64,000 bases of DNA from Parapristionchus giblindavisi (Eukaryota > Nematoda > Chromadorea > Rhabditida > Diplogasteridae). The number at the start of each line of letters is the position of its first letter. Positions within the stretch are counted from its first letter, which is position 1. Position numbers and translations under genes: made by a program. The notes beneath the pieces were generated by a model that saw nothing but the letters and a program-made list of their open reading frames with translations, was not told the DNA's origin and searched no databases. This document shows, in pieces, positions 1 through 13,100 of the stretch. Location of the stretch: positions 1,839,501-1,903,500 of the forward strand of contig CALSFV010000204.1 in NCBI GenBank assembly GCA_943737045.1. Reading direction: 5' to 3'.

Positions 1-270
1 AACATAAGTTCGTGGATCCTTCTCCTAGCAGGAATGACACCCAGGAGAAGTAGTGTCACAATGAGTGGAACCACAACCATGTTGAAGAATGGAAGTAAGG
101 CAGGTCAACGATCAATCAGGATTGGTACGATGAAAAAAAACATCTCTTCTCAAAGGGTAATAGAGGCGGATGGGCGCGCAAGCGAAATGCTCTTCCCGCA
201 CATAAGTATAAAACGCTCGCAAGTAAAACAATTTATGGATCCCCCTAGCACTGCTAGGAATCTACTATAA
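1..270 (+). CDS. Possible 3' end of a gene entering from the left edge
   Basis: Two frames are open at the left edge. Frame 1 runs 89 codons to a TAA at 268-270. Frame 3 (from base 3) ends after 16 codons at a TAG at 51-53 with a hydrophilic tail, HKFVDPSPSRNDTQEK. Either could be the last exon of a gene starting outside the window; an AATAAA-like signal lies at 419-424. I recognise neither product. The frame-1 peptide is Ser/Thr/basic-rich and could be chance. Confidence 0.25.
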   Translation, partial: NISSWILLLAGMTPRRSSVTMSGTTTMLKNGSKAGQRSIRIGTMKKNISSQRVIEADGRASEMLFPHISIKRSQVKQFMDPPSTARNLL

Positions 271-1507
271 ATTATTGTTAATCCATCACACATATAATTT
301 GTCTCTGTCTCATTCGATCACTAAACTAAAAACATCCTTAAAACATCCGTTTGTCATCCATTTCTCTTTGTAATATGTTATTTCAATGTTAATTGTTTTC
401 AATTATGACTGATTTCTCTAATAAATGTATCTTATCTAACATTAGTTTTGACATTGTACTTCATCATTCCTTGAAGAGAGAGAGAGAGAGAGCGAGGAAG
501 GTTTGGGGGGCTCACACTCGTTCTTTGTTGTTCAAATGCAACTCTGTTCGCTCAGAGTTTTCTAACATCTCCATTTCGTGTAGTTGTCAGATGTTAGTCT
601 CCCTTCTCCTTTTTTTCTCTCCCTGTCTGTTCACGAAAGAGCGTGTGGGAGTGAGAGAGCGGATGATGAGCAGTCGCGCGGAGTTGGGGCGCGCGCGTGT
701 AATTTCGATGGCGGATATCTCGGCTCTAAGAGCAGGTAGGCCTTCACTTCCAAAAATATAAATGTTCAAAAACATTATAAGAAATATTATAAAGATTAAT
801 TAACATTACTGAAACGTTTTTTCCACGTGGAAAAGCAAAATACGGTTTTTTTCAAATTTTTCGGAACTTGGTGATTTTGTGTTTCATATAACTGTCATAT
901 ATGGGTATTTTGAGCTCGTAATGTTTTTTCGGATGTTTTTGAGTCATTTTAGCTCCTTTGCTGTTTCTTGATAAAGGAATAAGCCGAGGTCGCGTCACTA
1001 AATAAAGGAATAAGCCGAGGTCGCGTCACTAAAATCAACGCTTTTTTTTTTCCAATTCGGAAATCCTCTGAAACTTGGGTCATTTTTAGACACATATGGG
1101 TGCAACAAAACGCGCATAGAAGCAAAGTGCACTTTTTCCGATTAGGAAAGTTACGTCACTTTTTCATAAAACCGACCGCCCAGCACCGGCGCATGGTCGA
1201 AAAATGACGTCATCAACTGGTAAATGTTGCGCAAGATCTCCTCTTTCGATGCTTTTTTTGAAAAAGTGTCTATCATTATTTTGAACGGAGTTATGATCAT
1301 TTTTCTGACGCACACTCGAGCCAAAAAAACCGTACCTGCCAACTTTGACCTACCGCTATTCGAAAACGAGAGCAGATATGCAAATTCGGAAAACGCAGTT
1401 TGATAGAGCATCGTTCAAAGTACTTATTCTGAATTTTTCAGGGGGTCGAATTTTCTATGTCCGCGGACCCTCCGAAACGGTCGATTTTCTCGCGATTCCT
1501 CTCATAT
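271..1507. other. Non-coding stretch with GA-rich tract and short tandem repeat
   Basis: No supported gene. It holds a GA-rich segment (about 475-500 and 640-665) resembling the foldback repeat seen throughout the window, and a 31-bp unit repeated twice at 971-1032. A short ATG-initiated frame at about 1459 follows a splice-acceptor-like site and could be a first exon of the gene at 4853, but nothing confirms it. Confidence 0.5.
971..1032. repeat. 31-bp tandem repeat, two copies
   Basis: A unit beginning ataaaggaataagccgaggt occupies 971-1001 and is repeated exactly at 1002-1032. Confidence 0.85.
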
Positions 1508-2465
1508 ACAGTAGCGGTCAAAAGTATTCGCCCAAAACTTTGCAATGTCATAACTTTTGACTCAGATGAGCAATCGGGCTCATCTTTTGATAGGATACTA
1601 TGGTACTAGTGGGCATCATATCCAACTCCCCTCGTTGGGATTCGTCATCGTATTATTGTGTAGTGATCCTGGAACCCCTCTGTACTTACTCAGCGATAAT
1701 TATTTCCTCAGCTGGATTTTTCTGGGACTTGTTGTTAACAGTGTATGAACAACATTTGCTGATGAGTAGTCCTGATTCATTCCTGTGAGAAATTCGAAAT
1801 TTTCGACACCCTTGAATTTGGGCAAAAATGCCATAACTTTCTGTTCAGTGAAGCTGCAGGCTCCAAACATGGCAGAGGTAATAGTCCATGTGTGACACAA
1901 ACCATGGCCGAGTATGAGCCCGATCGGTTTAATTTTGAAAAATTTCGAAAATTTATTTTTCTCATTTTTCGAGGTACAGGAAGTACCTGCCTAGGTTAAT
2001 TTCGGTGCAATGTTGAGTTGGAACATTTTTCCTGGAACTCTGTATTTCGAAACTTCTAGTTGGGTACTTTTTAAAAAGAACTCTCACTTCAAAACTATTC
2101 ATTCGGACACCGCTGTTTGGGGAAAGTTTTTATTGGAATGAAAGGGCTGGAATTCTCATTTCGTAATTATAATATTGGAAACCACGTTTCGGAACTTTTG
2201 TTTCGGAACTATGTTTTGGGAACTTTTTTATCGGAACTTTCGTGTTGGAAAGTAATCTCCGAAAACTGATGTTTGTTGAATTTTTGATCTTATTGGTCAT
2301 GGTAATTTCTCATTTGCAACTCATTTGCATACCCATTTTCATTCTTATTGTTTGTTTGGCGCTTATCTCCTCATAAATCTCGTGTCTCTCGCTGTAGGAA
2401 TCGGTGGTACAATATAATATAATATAATTTAATATAATATGCGTTTTGGAGAAACACGGTACTGA

Positions 2466-3496
2466 TATGAGACCTTTTGCTTAAGACTCGACCAAAATAT
2501 GTGAAATCTGGAACAGTAAAAAAACCAAAATTTGGAGATCGGGGTTCTCAAGGGTGCTGATGATGATGGTGATGTTCATTTTGCACCTAGATCCACCGTT
2601 AAGGCCAGACGGTGTCGCGTTGAAATCGCATTTTTAGTCATTTCTCGTCATCCGATCTTGCTAAAATTTGTGGATTATGCCCCCAAGGGCAGAATTTGAT
2701 GGCGATCACGCCTGTCCAATTCATTTTTCATGAAAAAGTTTCATAAATTTTCAAAAATGAAATTTCTATCAAAGTCAAAAATATTTTTAGCGAGATACAT
2801 AGATCGGACCGGAATGGTTTCAGGATCCCATGGAAAAAATTTCAGCCAATTTGCGCTCCGTTTTTTCGAGAAAATCAACTTTTAGTATAGTCATTTTGGC
2901 ATTGAAGAGGAGGCAAGAGGCGAGAGAGTATGGTATTGAGAGAGAGAGAGCAGAGAAGGTTGAAGGGAAGGGCATCCTGTCCACCCCTTCCTTCCCATGC
3001 CGGTCGTCTCACCTGCCTCTCTGCTCTCTCGCCCCACCACACTCTCTCGCCTCATGCCTCCTCTTCAACGGCAAAATGACTACACTAAAAGTTGATTTTC
3101 TCGAAAATACGGAGCGCAAATTGGCTGAAATTTTTTCTATGGGATCCTGATACCATTCCGGCCCGATCTATGTATCTCGCAAAAATTTTTTTGACTTTGA
3201 GAGAAATTTCATTTTTGAAAATTTATGAAACTTTTTCATGAAAAATGAATTGGACAGGCGTGATCGCCATCAAATTCTGCCCTTGGGGGCACAATCCACA
3301 AATTTTAGCACGATCGGATGACGAGAAATGACTAAAAATGCGATTTCAACGCGACTTCGTCTGGCCTCAACGGTGGATCTAGGTGCTAAATGAACATGAC
3401 CATCGTCATCAGCACCCTTGAGAACCCCGATCACCAAATTTTGATTTTTTGACTGTGCCGGCACTTAGTCGAGTCTTACGCAAACGGCCTCATATG
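2466..3496. mobile_element. Palindrome nested inside the 1508-4782 element
   Basis: Arms of about 510 bp pair around a centre near 2981. For example atatgagaccttttgctt near 2466 pairs with the mirrored segment near 3480-3496. The central 2890-3080 is GA/CT-rich and itself a complement pair. The apparent 106-codon frame at 2830-3150 is a by-product of this symmetry. Confidence 0.8.
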
Positions 3497-3797
3497 AATG
3501 AATAAAATGTGTGAAAGGTATAAGAGGCCAGAACATAGTTCCATTGAAAGAGTTCCAGAAAAAAAGTTCCGAGATGAGGTTTTTGAAAGAATAATTTCTG
3601 AAATGCATAATTCCGAGCTGGTCATTCCGAAAGAAATGAGCCGAGATGAGCGGTCCAAAATGAAGGATTCCCAGAACATCATTCTGAAACATTTTGTTCC
3701 CTGAACGGTGATCCAATAAAAATGGTCTGATAAATGAAGTTACAGGAAAAATGTTCCAACTCAACATTGCACCTTAATTTCCATTCTGTTTAACAGC

Positions 3798-4245
3798 CAT
3801 ATATCTTCTATATATAGTAGACGACAATTTATTATTGTTACATGAAAGCGCGAGTTCTTCGAGAGAAGTTATAATTGGATAAATGAGGTAGAAAATAGTA
3901 AGGACACGAATTTTTCAGGACATAAAAAAATAAAATGATTTTTTTAGTGAACTAAAAGAACATCGATAGCGATTCTACTATATGGATAATCTTCTGTCTT
4001 CATGATAATTATCGTGGCAATGTCTGAGCCTAATCGGACAAATTCTGAGAATTTTGAAAAAATAGTGACAAAAATCATATCGATGTTCTTTTAATTCCCT
4101 AAAAAAATCACTTTATTTGTTTTATGTCCTGAAAAATTCGTGTCCTTACTATTTTCTACCCTCATTTATCCAATTATAACTTCTCTCGAAGAACTCGCGC
4201 TTTCATGAAACAATAGTAAATTGTCGTCTACTATATATAGAAGAC
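3798..4245. mobile_element. MITE nested in the right arm of the 1508-4782 element
   Basis: Inverted ends cagccatatatcttctatat and its mirror (about 4225-4245) enclose a 450-bp AT-rich foldback centred near 4020. Short TTtAA/TTgAA flanks are compatible with a target duplication. The outer element's axis (about 3145) is displaced from that of the inner palindrome (about 2981) because this insertion lengthened the right side only. Confidence 0.75.
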
Positions 4246-4852
4246 TGGCTGTTGAACTGAATAGAAAGTATCTTGATCAGGTACTTCCTGTACCTCGAAA
4301 AATGAGAAAAATAAAATTTCGAAATTTTTCAAAATTAAACCGATAGGGCTCATACTCGGCCATGGTTTGTGTCACACATGGACTATTACCTCTGCCATGT
4401 TTGGAGCCTGCAGCTTCACTGAACACAAAGATATGACATTTTTGCCCAAATTCAAGGGTGTCGAAAATTTCGAATTTCTCACAGGAATGAATTGGCCCGA
4501 ATGGGTGGCATAGCGGATTCTACTCATCAGCAAATGTTGTTCATACACTGTTAACAACAAGTCTCAGAAAAATCCAGCTGAGGAAATAATTATCGCTGAG
4601 TAAGTACAGGGGGATTCCAGGATCACTACACAATAATACGATGACGAATTCCAACGAGGGGAGTTGGATATGATGCCCACTAGTACTATAGTAACCTGCC
4701 AAAACATGAGCCTGATGGCTCATCTGAGTCAAAAGTTATGGCATTGCAAAGTTTTGGGCGAATACTTTTGACCGCTACTGTATATTATTTCATTTTATCA
4801 ACATGCACACGCATGCAACGACACATGAAAATGAATATGATCATATTCGCAG

Positions 4853-6702
4853 GAGACCCCGCCAGTAACCGCCGCACCAGTTTCGGCTCAGACCGCAATC
4901 GGCACCGGGAATGGTGCGACAGTGAAAGAGCATAAACAGATGAAGCCGGTCAAGGCGGCCCATCGAGATAAGAAGTCTAAGGATAAGAAGGATAAATCAA
5001 AGTTCGAATCAAAGGACGAGAGTAAAGCAACAACAAGAGATAAGGTTGTTTAGTATATTTTTGAATGAAATATAATCTCACATGTTGCGAGTACCAGTTT
5101 TTTTAAAAAGATTTTCTGGGTCTGGTACATGAAATGCTTTAAGATTTTGTCATACCGTTCAACGAATTTTGCCTGTGGCTTAATTTTTATCACGTATTTT
5201 CCAATCTCTAGAAGCCACTTCAATGTTTATTCAAATAGTTCAAAATTAATTTTAGCTCAAGCGTAGTAACTCTCAAGCGGACAGACGAAAGTTGAAGGAA
5301 AAGAACAGATTTTTCAAAGATCCGGAGGAGGTATACGGTAGGATACGGTAGAATACTGCATGTGTAAATGGTATAGAGAAATATCAGTGAAAACCAGAAG
5401 GGTTAATTACATATCGTCGAGAGTGACCGAGTGGGAATTGTGACCTTACTATTATTATATCTCAACTCTACATTGCCTCACCACATCTGTTGAATTCGAA
5501 GCAGATATTTTGTCAATACCAAAACATGAGAATGGTATTTGGCAACTCTCGTACCGAAAAAAAAAACAAATGTTTTAATGGAATGTTTCATCGCAGTTTG
5601 ATTCAGGAATCGCATCCCAAGTACGTCAAAGCGAAGAAACTAATGAAGATATTGAGACGGTTCGCCATATTTTCGAGGGAGTTCAAATTTTGATTCTTTT
5701 TTCCAGCAATAATTACCTGGAGAACGCGCTGAGATTCGAGCATAATGAGAAACTGCGCAAGTTCTTCGAGAGTGGAGCTGTCAAGCGGAAGGAACAGCCA
5801 CCACAAGAGGTTGATCTTTGATCTTTCGCTTTCACAAATTGATCTTTGATTTTTTCTTGATTTATAATCTTTGAACTTCTAGATTATTGATCTTCTCATA
5901 CGCGCGATGAATTTCGTCCTTGATACTATTTTCTTCCGTTCTGATGACTTGGATGAGCTCTTGTCGCCTGATCTGAAGAAATTCATGGAGAACCGAGCTA
6001 AGGTATGGTATGAGTATGAATCGAGCTAAGGTATGAGCTAAGGTAGCTAAGGTAATCGAGCTAGCAATAAGGTACTTATGGATGGAGCTTGAAATGGGGG
6101 GGGGTCTTGATGCTGGAACAGCTTTGTTTGGTTGTGTGGAGTTTCAAGTGGGCGGATAAAGCTTGGCATGAGCGGAGTTTAATTTTGGCGGAGCTTCATG
6201 TGGATAGAGCTTGATATGGGCGGAGCTTGAGAAGGATTTCAGGCTCGCGAGTACATGATCGCAGTGCTCTTCAATCATCCCGAATTGATGCCGACTAAAT
6301 GGGGCGGAGCCAATTACAGTATACTTTTAAATTAAAATTGCAACATCAAATACTGAATTTCACAAATTATTCGAATCTGCACAACACGATTTACATTTAT
6401 TTATTGTTAGATACAATTTATTGTTATAGAAACACTGTTCTCTGTTCATCTCATTTATTCACACATTTAATTTTATTTGTTCTTTTCTGTACCGTGTTTC
6501 CTTGAAAACGCATAAATATTATTGTTTCGGCTATATGTTCTAGGCACCGAACCTCAACTCAATGGTGTTGGGCATCTTCAATAAACCCTCATTGAGTTGG
6601 GCAACAATAATTTATTATAATACTTGGAAACCATGCAAAATTTAAAAAAAAACAATTTCGAATTTTGCAGCTCGAAAAGCCAGAATTCATCGTACTAAGT
6701 AA
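4853..6702 (+). CDS. Uncharacterised nematode protein, paralogue A (5' end not located)
   Basis: I do not recognise the family. Seven exons splice in phase: 4853-5044, 5256-5330, 5607-5659, 5707-5809, 5883-6002, 6243-6318, 6671-6702, giving 216 visible residues and a TAA stop. The order is an Ala/Thr-rich then Lys/Asp/Ser-rich low-complexity part, a short KYVKAKKLMKIL helix-like segment, NNYLENALRFEHNEKLRKFF (charged amphipathic), IIDLLIRAMNFVLDTI (hydrophobic helix) and a conserved AREYMIAVLFNHPELMPTKW block. Exon phases and several exon lengths (53, 103 and 120 nt) equal those of paralogue B on the other strand at 10177-14520. Paralogue B has five exons upstream of the homologous region; their A counterparts were not found. 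The 3.3 kb palindromic element lies just 5', so A may be 5'-truncated. Introns carry gggcggagctt and gatctttgatctttg motifs. Confidence 0.75.
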
Positions 6703-7061
6703 TCGAGGAAAGGGTATGTAATATTTTTTTCACATCTGTCTGACTCTTTCTTACATCCTTTGCCTACTCGACAGTGTATTAGCCTAACGACAGACCCGGG
6801 ACAAATTTGAAGCTCTACGCTCTCGTAGCACTCTCTCACATTCTCTCTTAAAGCATGGCTAGTGTATTTCTTGAATGGTATGATTCCATTGAAGACAGGA
6901 ATGGATAATTTTTATTGAATATTGTATAATATAAATAATATTGTATTAATATTGTATTTATTTAAGCCTCACCAAAATCTTCTCGTTCTTCCCATACACA
7001 CTAACACGTCTATCAACAGAAATTACTCGTGCATCGCAATCGTATAAAGTCATTTCATGTC
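6703..7061. other. AT-rich intergenic DNA
   Basis: No gene seen. A partial copy of the foldback repeat (CT-rich, 6800-6860) and AT-rich sequence lead into the minisatellite. Confidence 0.6.
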
Positions 7062-7810
7062 TCATATATTTGATAGACAAATGTAATGCCAGACAGATTA
7101 TATTTGACAGAGAAATGTAATGACAGACAGATCATATTTGACAGAGAAATGTAATGACAGACAGATCATATTTGACAGAGAAATGTAATGGCAGACAGAT
7201 CATATTTGACAGAGAAATGTAATGACAGACAGATCATATTTGGCAGAGAAATGTAATAACAGACACATCATATTTGACAGAGAAATGTAATGGCAGACAG
7301 ATCATATTTGACAGAGAAATGTAATGACAGACAGATCATATTTGACAGAGAAATGTAATGACAAACAGATCATATTTGACGGAGAAATGTAATAACAGAC
7401 AGATCATATTTGACAGAGAAATGTAATGGCAGACAGATCATATTTGACAGAGAAATGTAATGACAGACAGATCATATTTGACAGAGAAATGTAATGACAA
7501 ACAGATCATATTTGACAGAGAAATGTAATAACAGACAGATCATATTTGACAGAGAAATGTAATGACAGACAGATCATATTTGACAGAGAAATGTAATGGC
7601 AGACAGATCATATTTGACAGAGAAATGTAATGACAGACAGATCATATTTGGCAGAGAAATGTAATAACAGACAGATCATATTTGACAGAGAAATGTAATG
7701 ACAGGCAGATCATATTTGACAGAGAAATGTAATGACAGACAGATCATATTTGACAGAGAAATGTAATGACAGACAGATCATATTTGACAGAGAAATGTAA
7801 TGACAGACAA
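7062..7810. repeat. 34-bp minisatellite, about 22 copies
   Basis: The unit atatttgacagagaaatgta followed by atgacagacagatc is repeated head to tail about 22 times with few substitutions. Variant units (tgacag, tggcag, taacag, tgacaa) recur in a four-unit order, giving a partial 136-bp higher-order period. Confidence 0.95.
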
Positions 7811-7939
7811 AGGATCGTAATGAATGATTTTACCGTTTGCTTAACAATCGCTGTGCTGTGTGTATATCAAAATGATAGCTAATCTTGATAAAGAATGTTT
7901 TAATGATAATGAACAATAATTGAGCGCATCAAAATTATT

Positions 7940-9226
7940 GAGCGTATAAAAATCACTTGTTTTATTTGTATAAGAGAACTTTCTTGTTTTGCATGGTTCA
8001 GAAACTATGCCGATCTCTTTTATATATCATATAGCGCGCGGCGAAGGTCAGCCGGGTTAGAGAGAGGCAGCGGAGAGACAATCGAGAGGCGGGGCGAGAT
8101 GTAGAAGGCTATATCTCGCCCGCCTCTCGATTGTGACTTCCGTTCGTTAGCACCGTTTGTCATTTTCTTATGCAAGTACATTTTATACGCACAATACTTG
8201 TCTTTTTGTACGAGAGCGTCTACAATATCTTTTTTTTGTCAGTCATTGTATGTTCACTTACACTGTTCGGAAATACCGTCAAAACGAAAAAAAGTGAAAC
8301 ATTTTTCAAAAATTTTGAAAAATTTTGACAAAAGTTCACAAGATTCCCTGTTTGAGCATTTTTCACGATCTTGATGATGTATTATCTAAGGTTTTTCATT
8401 GTGGATGTGTTTGCCTAATACAGTTACGCACGACAAAAGTGAAAAAAATAATCTGGAACACTCCACAGCAGAATTGGTATACTGTAGCATACTGTAGAAT
8501 CTTACTGTAAAACTGCTGCCATCGAGCTTTTTTTGTCTAATAATGGTTATATATAGCATTACCTGACTTCCTATAGCACTGTTTGGATCTTGGCAAAGAT
8601 CAGGCTGCAAAAGTGGTATACTGTAGAAAATCCTACCGTATACCAGTTTCACAAAACAGCCTTCACAGTGATTTATCTCAAAATTATTCTTCACAGGTAA
8701 ATTAGGCAAGCTCAGAGATGCTCAAAACCCCTATTATCTAATAAAAAACTAGCCACCCCATTTAGATATCATGATTCAAAATTTTCAAAATCTTGTGAAC
8801 TTTTGTCAAAATTTTTCAAAAATTTTGACAAATGTTTCACTTTTTTTCGTTTTGACGGTATGTACGCGCTCTTATGAATATCAGATCGGTGCGGCGAAGG
8901 TCAGAGGGGTTAGGTGTGAGTTAGTCGAGTGATAATCAAGAGGAAGGATAGAGAGTGCATGCGACATATTTGGTTATTCTGCGTATAAAATGTACTTGCA
9001 TAAGAAAATGACACTAAGCTCTAAAGAACGGAAGTCGCTCAAAGGCTAGATCTCGCCCCGCCTCTCGATTGTCTCTCCGCTGCCTCTCCCTAACCAGGCT
9101 GATCTTTGCCGCGAGCTATTTGATATAAAAGAGATCGGCATAGTTTCTGAACCATGCAAAACAAGAAACAGTCTCTTCTACAAATAAAACAAGTGATTTT
9201 TATACGCTTAATACGAGTGTTCCTTT
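7940..9226. mobile_element. Palindromic element with internal rRNA-free hairpin arms (family copy 1)
   Basis: Arms at about 7940-8200 and 8985-9226 are inverted copies. Each contains gagcgtataaaaatcacttg-like ends, a segment near gatctcttttatat, and a strong hairpin built from caatcgagaggcggggcg and its mirror (8078-8137). A third, single copy lies at 55440-55700. The 104-codon frame at 9154-9468 starts inside the right arm and is not supported as a gene. Confidence 0.8.
8266..8866. mobile_element. MITE nested in the 7940-9226 palindrome
   Basis: Ends accgtcaaaacgaaaaaaag and its inverse (8845-8866) define about 60-bp terminal inverted repeats. The middle contains the ctgtagaat/ctaccgta type motifs common in introns here. 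No coding potential. Confidence 0.8.
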
Positions 9227-9229
9227 TTA

Positions 9230-10080
9230 CACCCGTTCTTTCGATATTTACAGGAGATTTGTCCTTTTCTCATGCATGTACATTTTATACGGACAATAGA
9301 AAAAGCAAGTCATCTTTGATAGTCATATCAAATCGTATAAATCAAATCAATCTAAATCGATGCATAATTACGCAATTCGGTTACAATTCATCACTGAAAA
9401 CCAAATCGACACTGTCAGAAGGAATCGTTGAAACTGGAATCGGCACGGTTTACTTTTTTTCGATTTGAAAAGAAATGCGACTAGGATTATGAGCTATGTA
9501 CTTTGGTACATTCAAAACTACCGCTGACTCACCATACAATGCTGAATTACTGAATTAAGAATTATAACTGAATTATACTTATTTATGAAACTATGTGGTG
9601 TTGATCGTCTACTGTTGGTAGTGTGCGCTACTCACCTAGTCTAAAAGCGTCTACTGGACGAGCAACATTTCACGGGATATTTAAATATTTCGGTTAATTT
9701 TCGAATTCGGACGTTATCTTGGATGGAGAAGATTAATCTCTCAGATACTGAAGAATAGAACTATCGAATGACAAAATTCTGTTCAACATGTCAAAACATA
9801 AATGTGATCAAGTACATTATATTGCAATGTGTTATTAACTGTAACTGCATTTGTATCGGTGTCACAATATGACTTTATTCGATTACACTGCACGAGTAAT
9901 CTTGGCCAGGTTTTGTCGAACACCGCCGGCTATTTCAAGAATGATAGAACTCTTGTAAGTCTGAAAATATTGACATTTGGTAATCAGAGCACTCCAAATA
10001 ACACCCCAATATAGTTGAACACTCCATCAACCCTCGACAAAGGAAGCTAGAGTGAAAATATCTTTAGTGATTCTTTAAAC
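9230..10080. other. Non-coding, no supported gene
   Basis: AT-rich sequence with short frames only. Nothing recognised apart from the repeat fragment that begins near 10085. Confidence 0.5.
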
Positions 10081-10176
10081 GCCCATAACCGAGCGAATTT
10101 GAAGCTCTACGGTCTCGCTCTCTCGCTCAACGAGAGTGATTACCAGAGCGAGTTTCAAAATATCTCGGAGAGTGGC

Positions 10177-13100
10177 TTAAATTCGCACAAACCCCTTTCT
10201 GGATCCTTTATGGCCTCCCGTCGTCTTGGCCTTCGCTGAAAAAAATTAGATAACACTTAGAAGATATCAGTAAATCGTCATTGGCAGAAGAGAATGAACG
10301 ACGAATTGTTTACGACAGTAGTGAGCCTTGTGTGACTTCATCAAGCCTACACCAATTTGTACTTTTGTGGCATTCATTCCATCTCGAAGGGATCTATGGT
10401 TGATGATTGTATTGTAAAAAAGCTACGGACCTAGATCTTGCCGAGCTCCACCCCATTTCGATGGCAGCAAATCAGGATGATTGAAGAGTGCGGCAATCAT
10501 GTGCTCGCGAGCCTGAAAAGTACGTAACGCCCAAATGAAGCTCCGCCCATACAAAGCTCCGCCCAGATCGAGCACTGCTCACATGAAACTACATAGATTT
10601 TCCGGAAAAGGGAGCTCCGCCCATTTAAAATGGCACCATCCAATTCTGTAACGGGACGTTCTACAGCGACAGCTGTGTTTTGATCTGTTAACGTATGTTG
10701 TAGACACGCAAAAATGGCCAGTGATCCAGAATATTTGAGTGTGAGATACAGAACGTGCCGTTCAGAAATAGAAAATTTGCTAATGAATGGGATAGTGCCT
10801 CGAGCTGTATCCACATGAAGCTCCGCCCAAATGAAGCTACTACAAAATCAAGCTCCGCAAACAACTGTGGTATACCTCAATTCGATTCTCCATGAATGCC
10901 TTCAAATCGGTCGAGATGCCTTCGTCTAAATCATCGGCACGAAAATGTATCGTATCGAGGACGAAATTCATCGCGCGTACGAGCAGATCGATAATCTAAG
11001 AAAGATCAAAGATCAAAGATCAATCAATAGTTGCCTAAAAATCAAAGATCAAAGATCAAATATGCCAACATGCTGTGGTGGCTGCTCATGCAGTGCGGCG
11101 CCTCCGCTTTCGAAGAACTTCCGAAGTCTCTCACTATGCTCGAAGCGCAGAGCGTTCTCCAGATAATGGTTGCTGCAATTTAATAATTCAAATATCCATC
11201 CAAAAATATAATTCAAATTTTCCTCAAAAAACAGAATTCGAATTTCCCTCCAAAAACAGAATTCGAATTTCCCTCCAAAAATAGAATTCAAATTTCCATC
11301 CAAAACAGAATTCAATTTCCCTCCAAAAATTCGCCCAACCGTTTCAATATCTTCATAAGCTTCTTGGCCTTCTCGTACTTGGGATTCGGTGCCTGAAATA
11401 ATTATTACATTTTACAGTATGTAATGTATGTTCCCTTCACAAAGTACAGTATTCTACCGTATACCTCTTTCGGGTCTTTAAGATATTTGTTCTTTCCTTT
11501 CGACTTAGACTCGCTTCGGTGTCGCTTGTGCTTGCCCTGAAATTAAAAAAAAGCTTCTTGTCTTCCGCTTTTATCGTCCCATGATCCGGCACCTTTGCAG
11601 CGGTGCCACTCTGGAAGTTCAAATTTTACAGTTTGAATAAAATACGTCTGTGACTTGAAGTTTACTTTTTTCAAGTGAAAGAGCATTTGGCGTAATGCAT
11701 TACAGTATATTATACATCACAACACTTGAAGTAGACTTACAAGTCTACTTCAACTGAAAATAAAAATACACGTTTAGTTTTGAAATACCAGAGCAGGAAC
11801 GGTTGCGGTTCCGGTTAAAGGTCCGGATAAATTTCCGGACTGAGTCAGAGTTGACAAGGTGGACAGGGTTGAGAGCGTCGAAGTTCCTGTGTCTTCCTGG
11901 AAAAAAAATTATATTAACATATGATTATTATAAAAAGATTAGATATCGAATATCCATGGTTGGTGGTCTCTCCTATTTCACAAATATCTCTCTGTGCTTT
12001 GTCCGAGCATTCTGAGACCGTAGGTCGCGATTCCATTTTATGTACAGTAGTTTCCTTACAATAGTTCCTTCTAAAGTGGCATCCACGGCCTCCTCCGAAC
12101 TTGCGGTTTTCCATTGGAGCTTACGAGTTTTGACCCTGAAAACAATGCATGTGCTTATGAGCTCTCCACACCTTGTAATGAGCTTTACGCAGATTCGCTC
12201 ACACAAAGCAAAGGAACTGTGAGATATTTTGGTATCATAACGTGTTTTATTATTCTAATTTCTAATTTAATAATTTAATATTAATTATTATAATTTATAA
12301 TAATTATAATAGATTACTGTACCTGAAATTGGTTGGCACTACATCTGCGGTGTTTCCAATGTTCTCAAAGCTCTCCATCTCGGAATCGATGTTCTGCATC
12401 TGCGAGACGACCGGAACATTCTGCCTGCAGTGGGGCGAATGAGAGGAGTCGGAGCTCTCGTAGAGCTCATAGAGCCAGAATTAGAGGTGTCGTAGCTCTG
12501 CCAGAGCTCATAGAGGTCGAATTAGACGAGTCGGAGCTCTGCCAAAGCTCCTAGAGCTAGAATTAGATGAGTCGGAGCTCTGGAAGCGCTCATAGAGCTC
12601 ACCATTTCGTGTTCGTGTTCTTCTTACAGGACCTTAGCCAAGTAGGTTGCTTGATAGGCGACGCTTCTCCTGTTACATAATTCCGTTATATGAGCAGTAG
12701 AAGTTTTATAATATTATTTTGGAGATAAATATTTTTTCATCCGTAAAAGTCTATATCTACACAGTAAAATTGCTTATCAATAAGCCAATAATTCCCTGAC
12801 ACAGTCTCTTTACGGTCTTCTTCCCTTGAAGGAATTCGACCCTATTTCCTAACTATAAGGGAAGAATTCCATAGGAGACGATGTAAGGGAATTGTTTCTC
12901 TTTGTGTTTCTTTAATCGGTTTGATAAATCGCTAATGTTATGGCGCAAACGCTGATTAATAATGATGTTGGACCTGCACCTTCGGAGCTGCCGGATGAAG
13001 CTGCGGAACCGGCTGATGAGCTGCAAAATGAGCGGAGTTAAGATTTTTAAAGAAGGGGACCCACGAGATTTTGGCTGCGCTATTGACATGAAGAACGTGG

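Larger units (their letters stand above)
1508..4782. mobile_element. Tc/mariner-like palindromic element with ~500-bp inverted ends
   Basis: The ends match in inverted orientation, beginning cagtagcggtcaaaagtatt at the left and mirrored at about 4760-4782. TA dinucleotides flank both ends. The arms (1508-1995 and 4272-4782) are long and well matched with scattered substitutions. No transposase frame is visible, so this is a non-autonomous foldback element. It sits directly upstream of the first visible exon of gene A (4853), so it probably lies in an intron or replaced the 5' part of that gene. Two other palindromes are nested inside. Confidence 0.85.

Noticed and set aside
2830..3150. 106-codon frame
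   Set aside because: Spans the centre of a palindrome and is mirror-symmetrical; no coding signature.
11437..11622. Reading through 11540-11590 as coding, implying a frameshift in paralogue B
   Set aside because: A 56-nt intron (aag|gtgccg ... aatttcag|) removes the region and restores phase.
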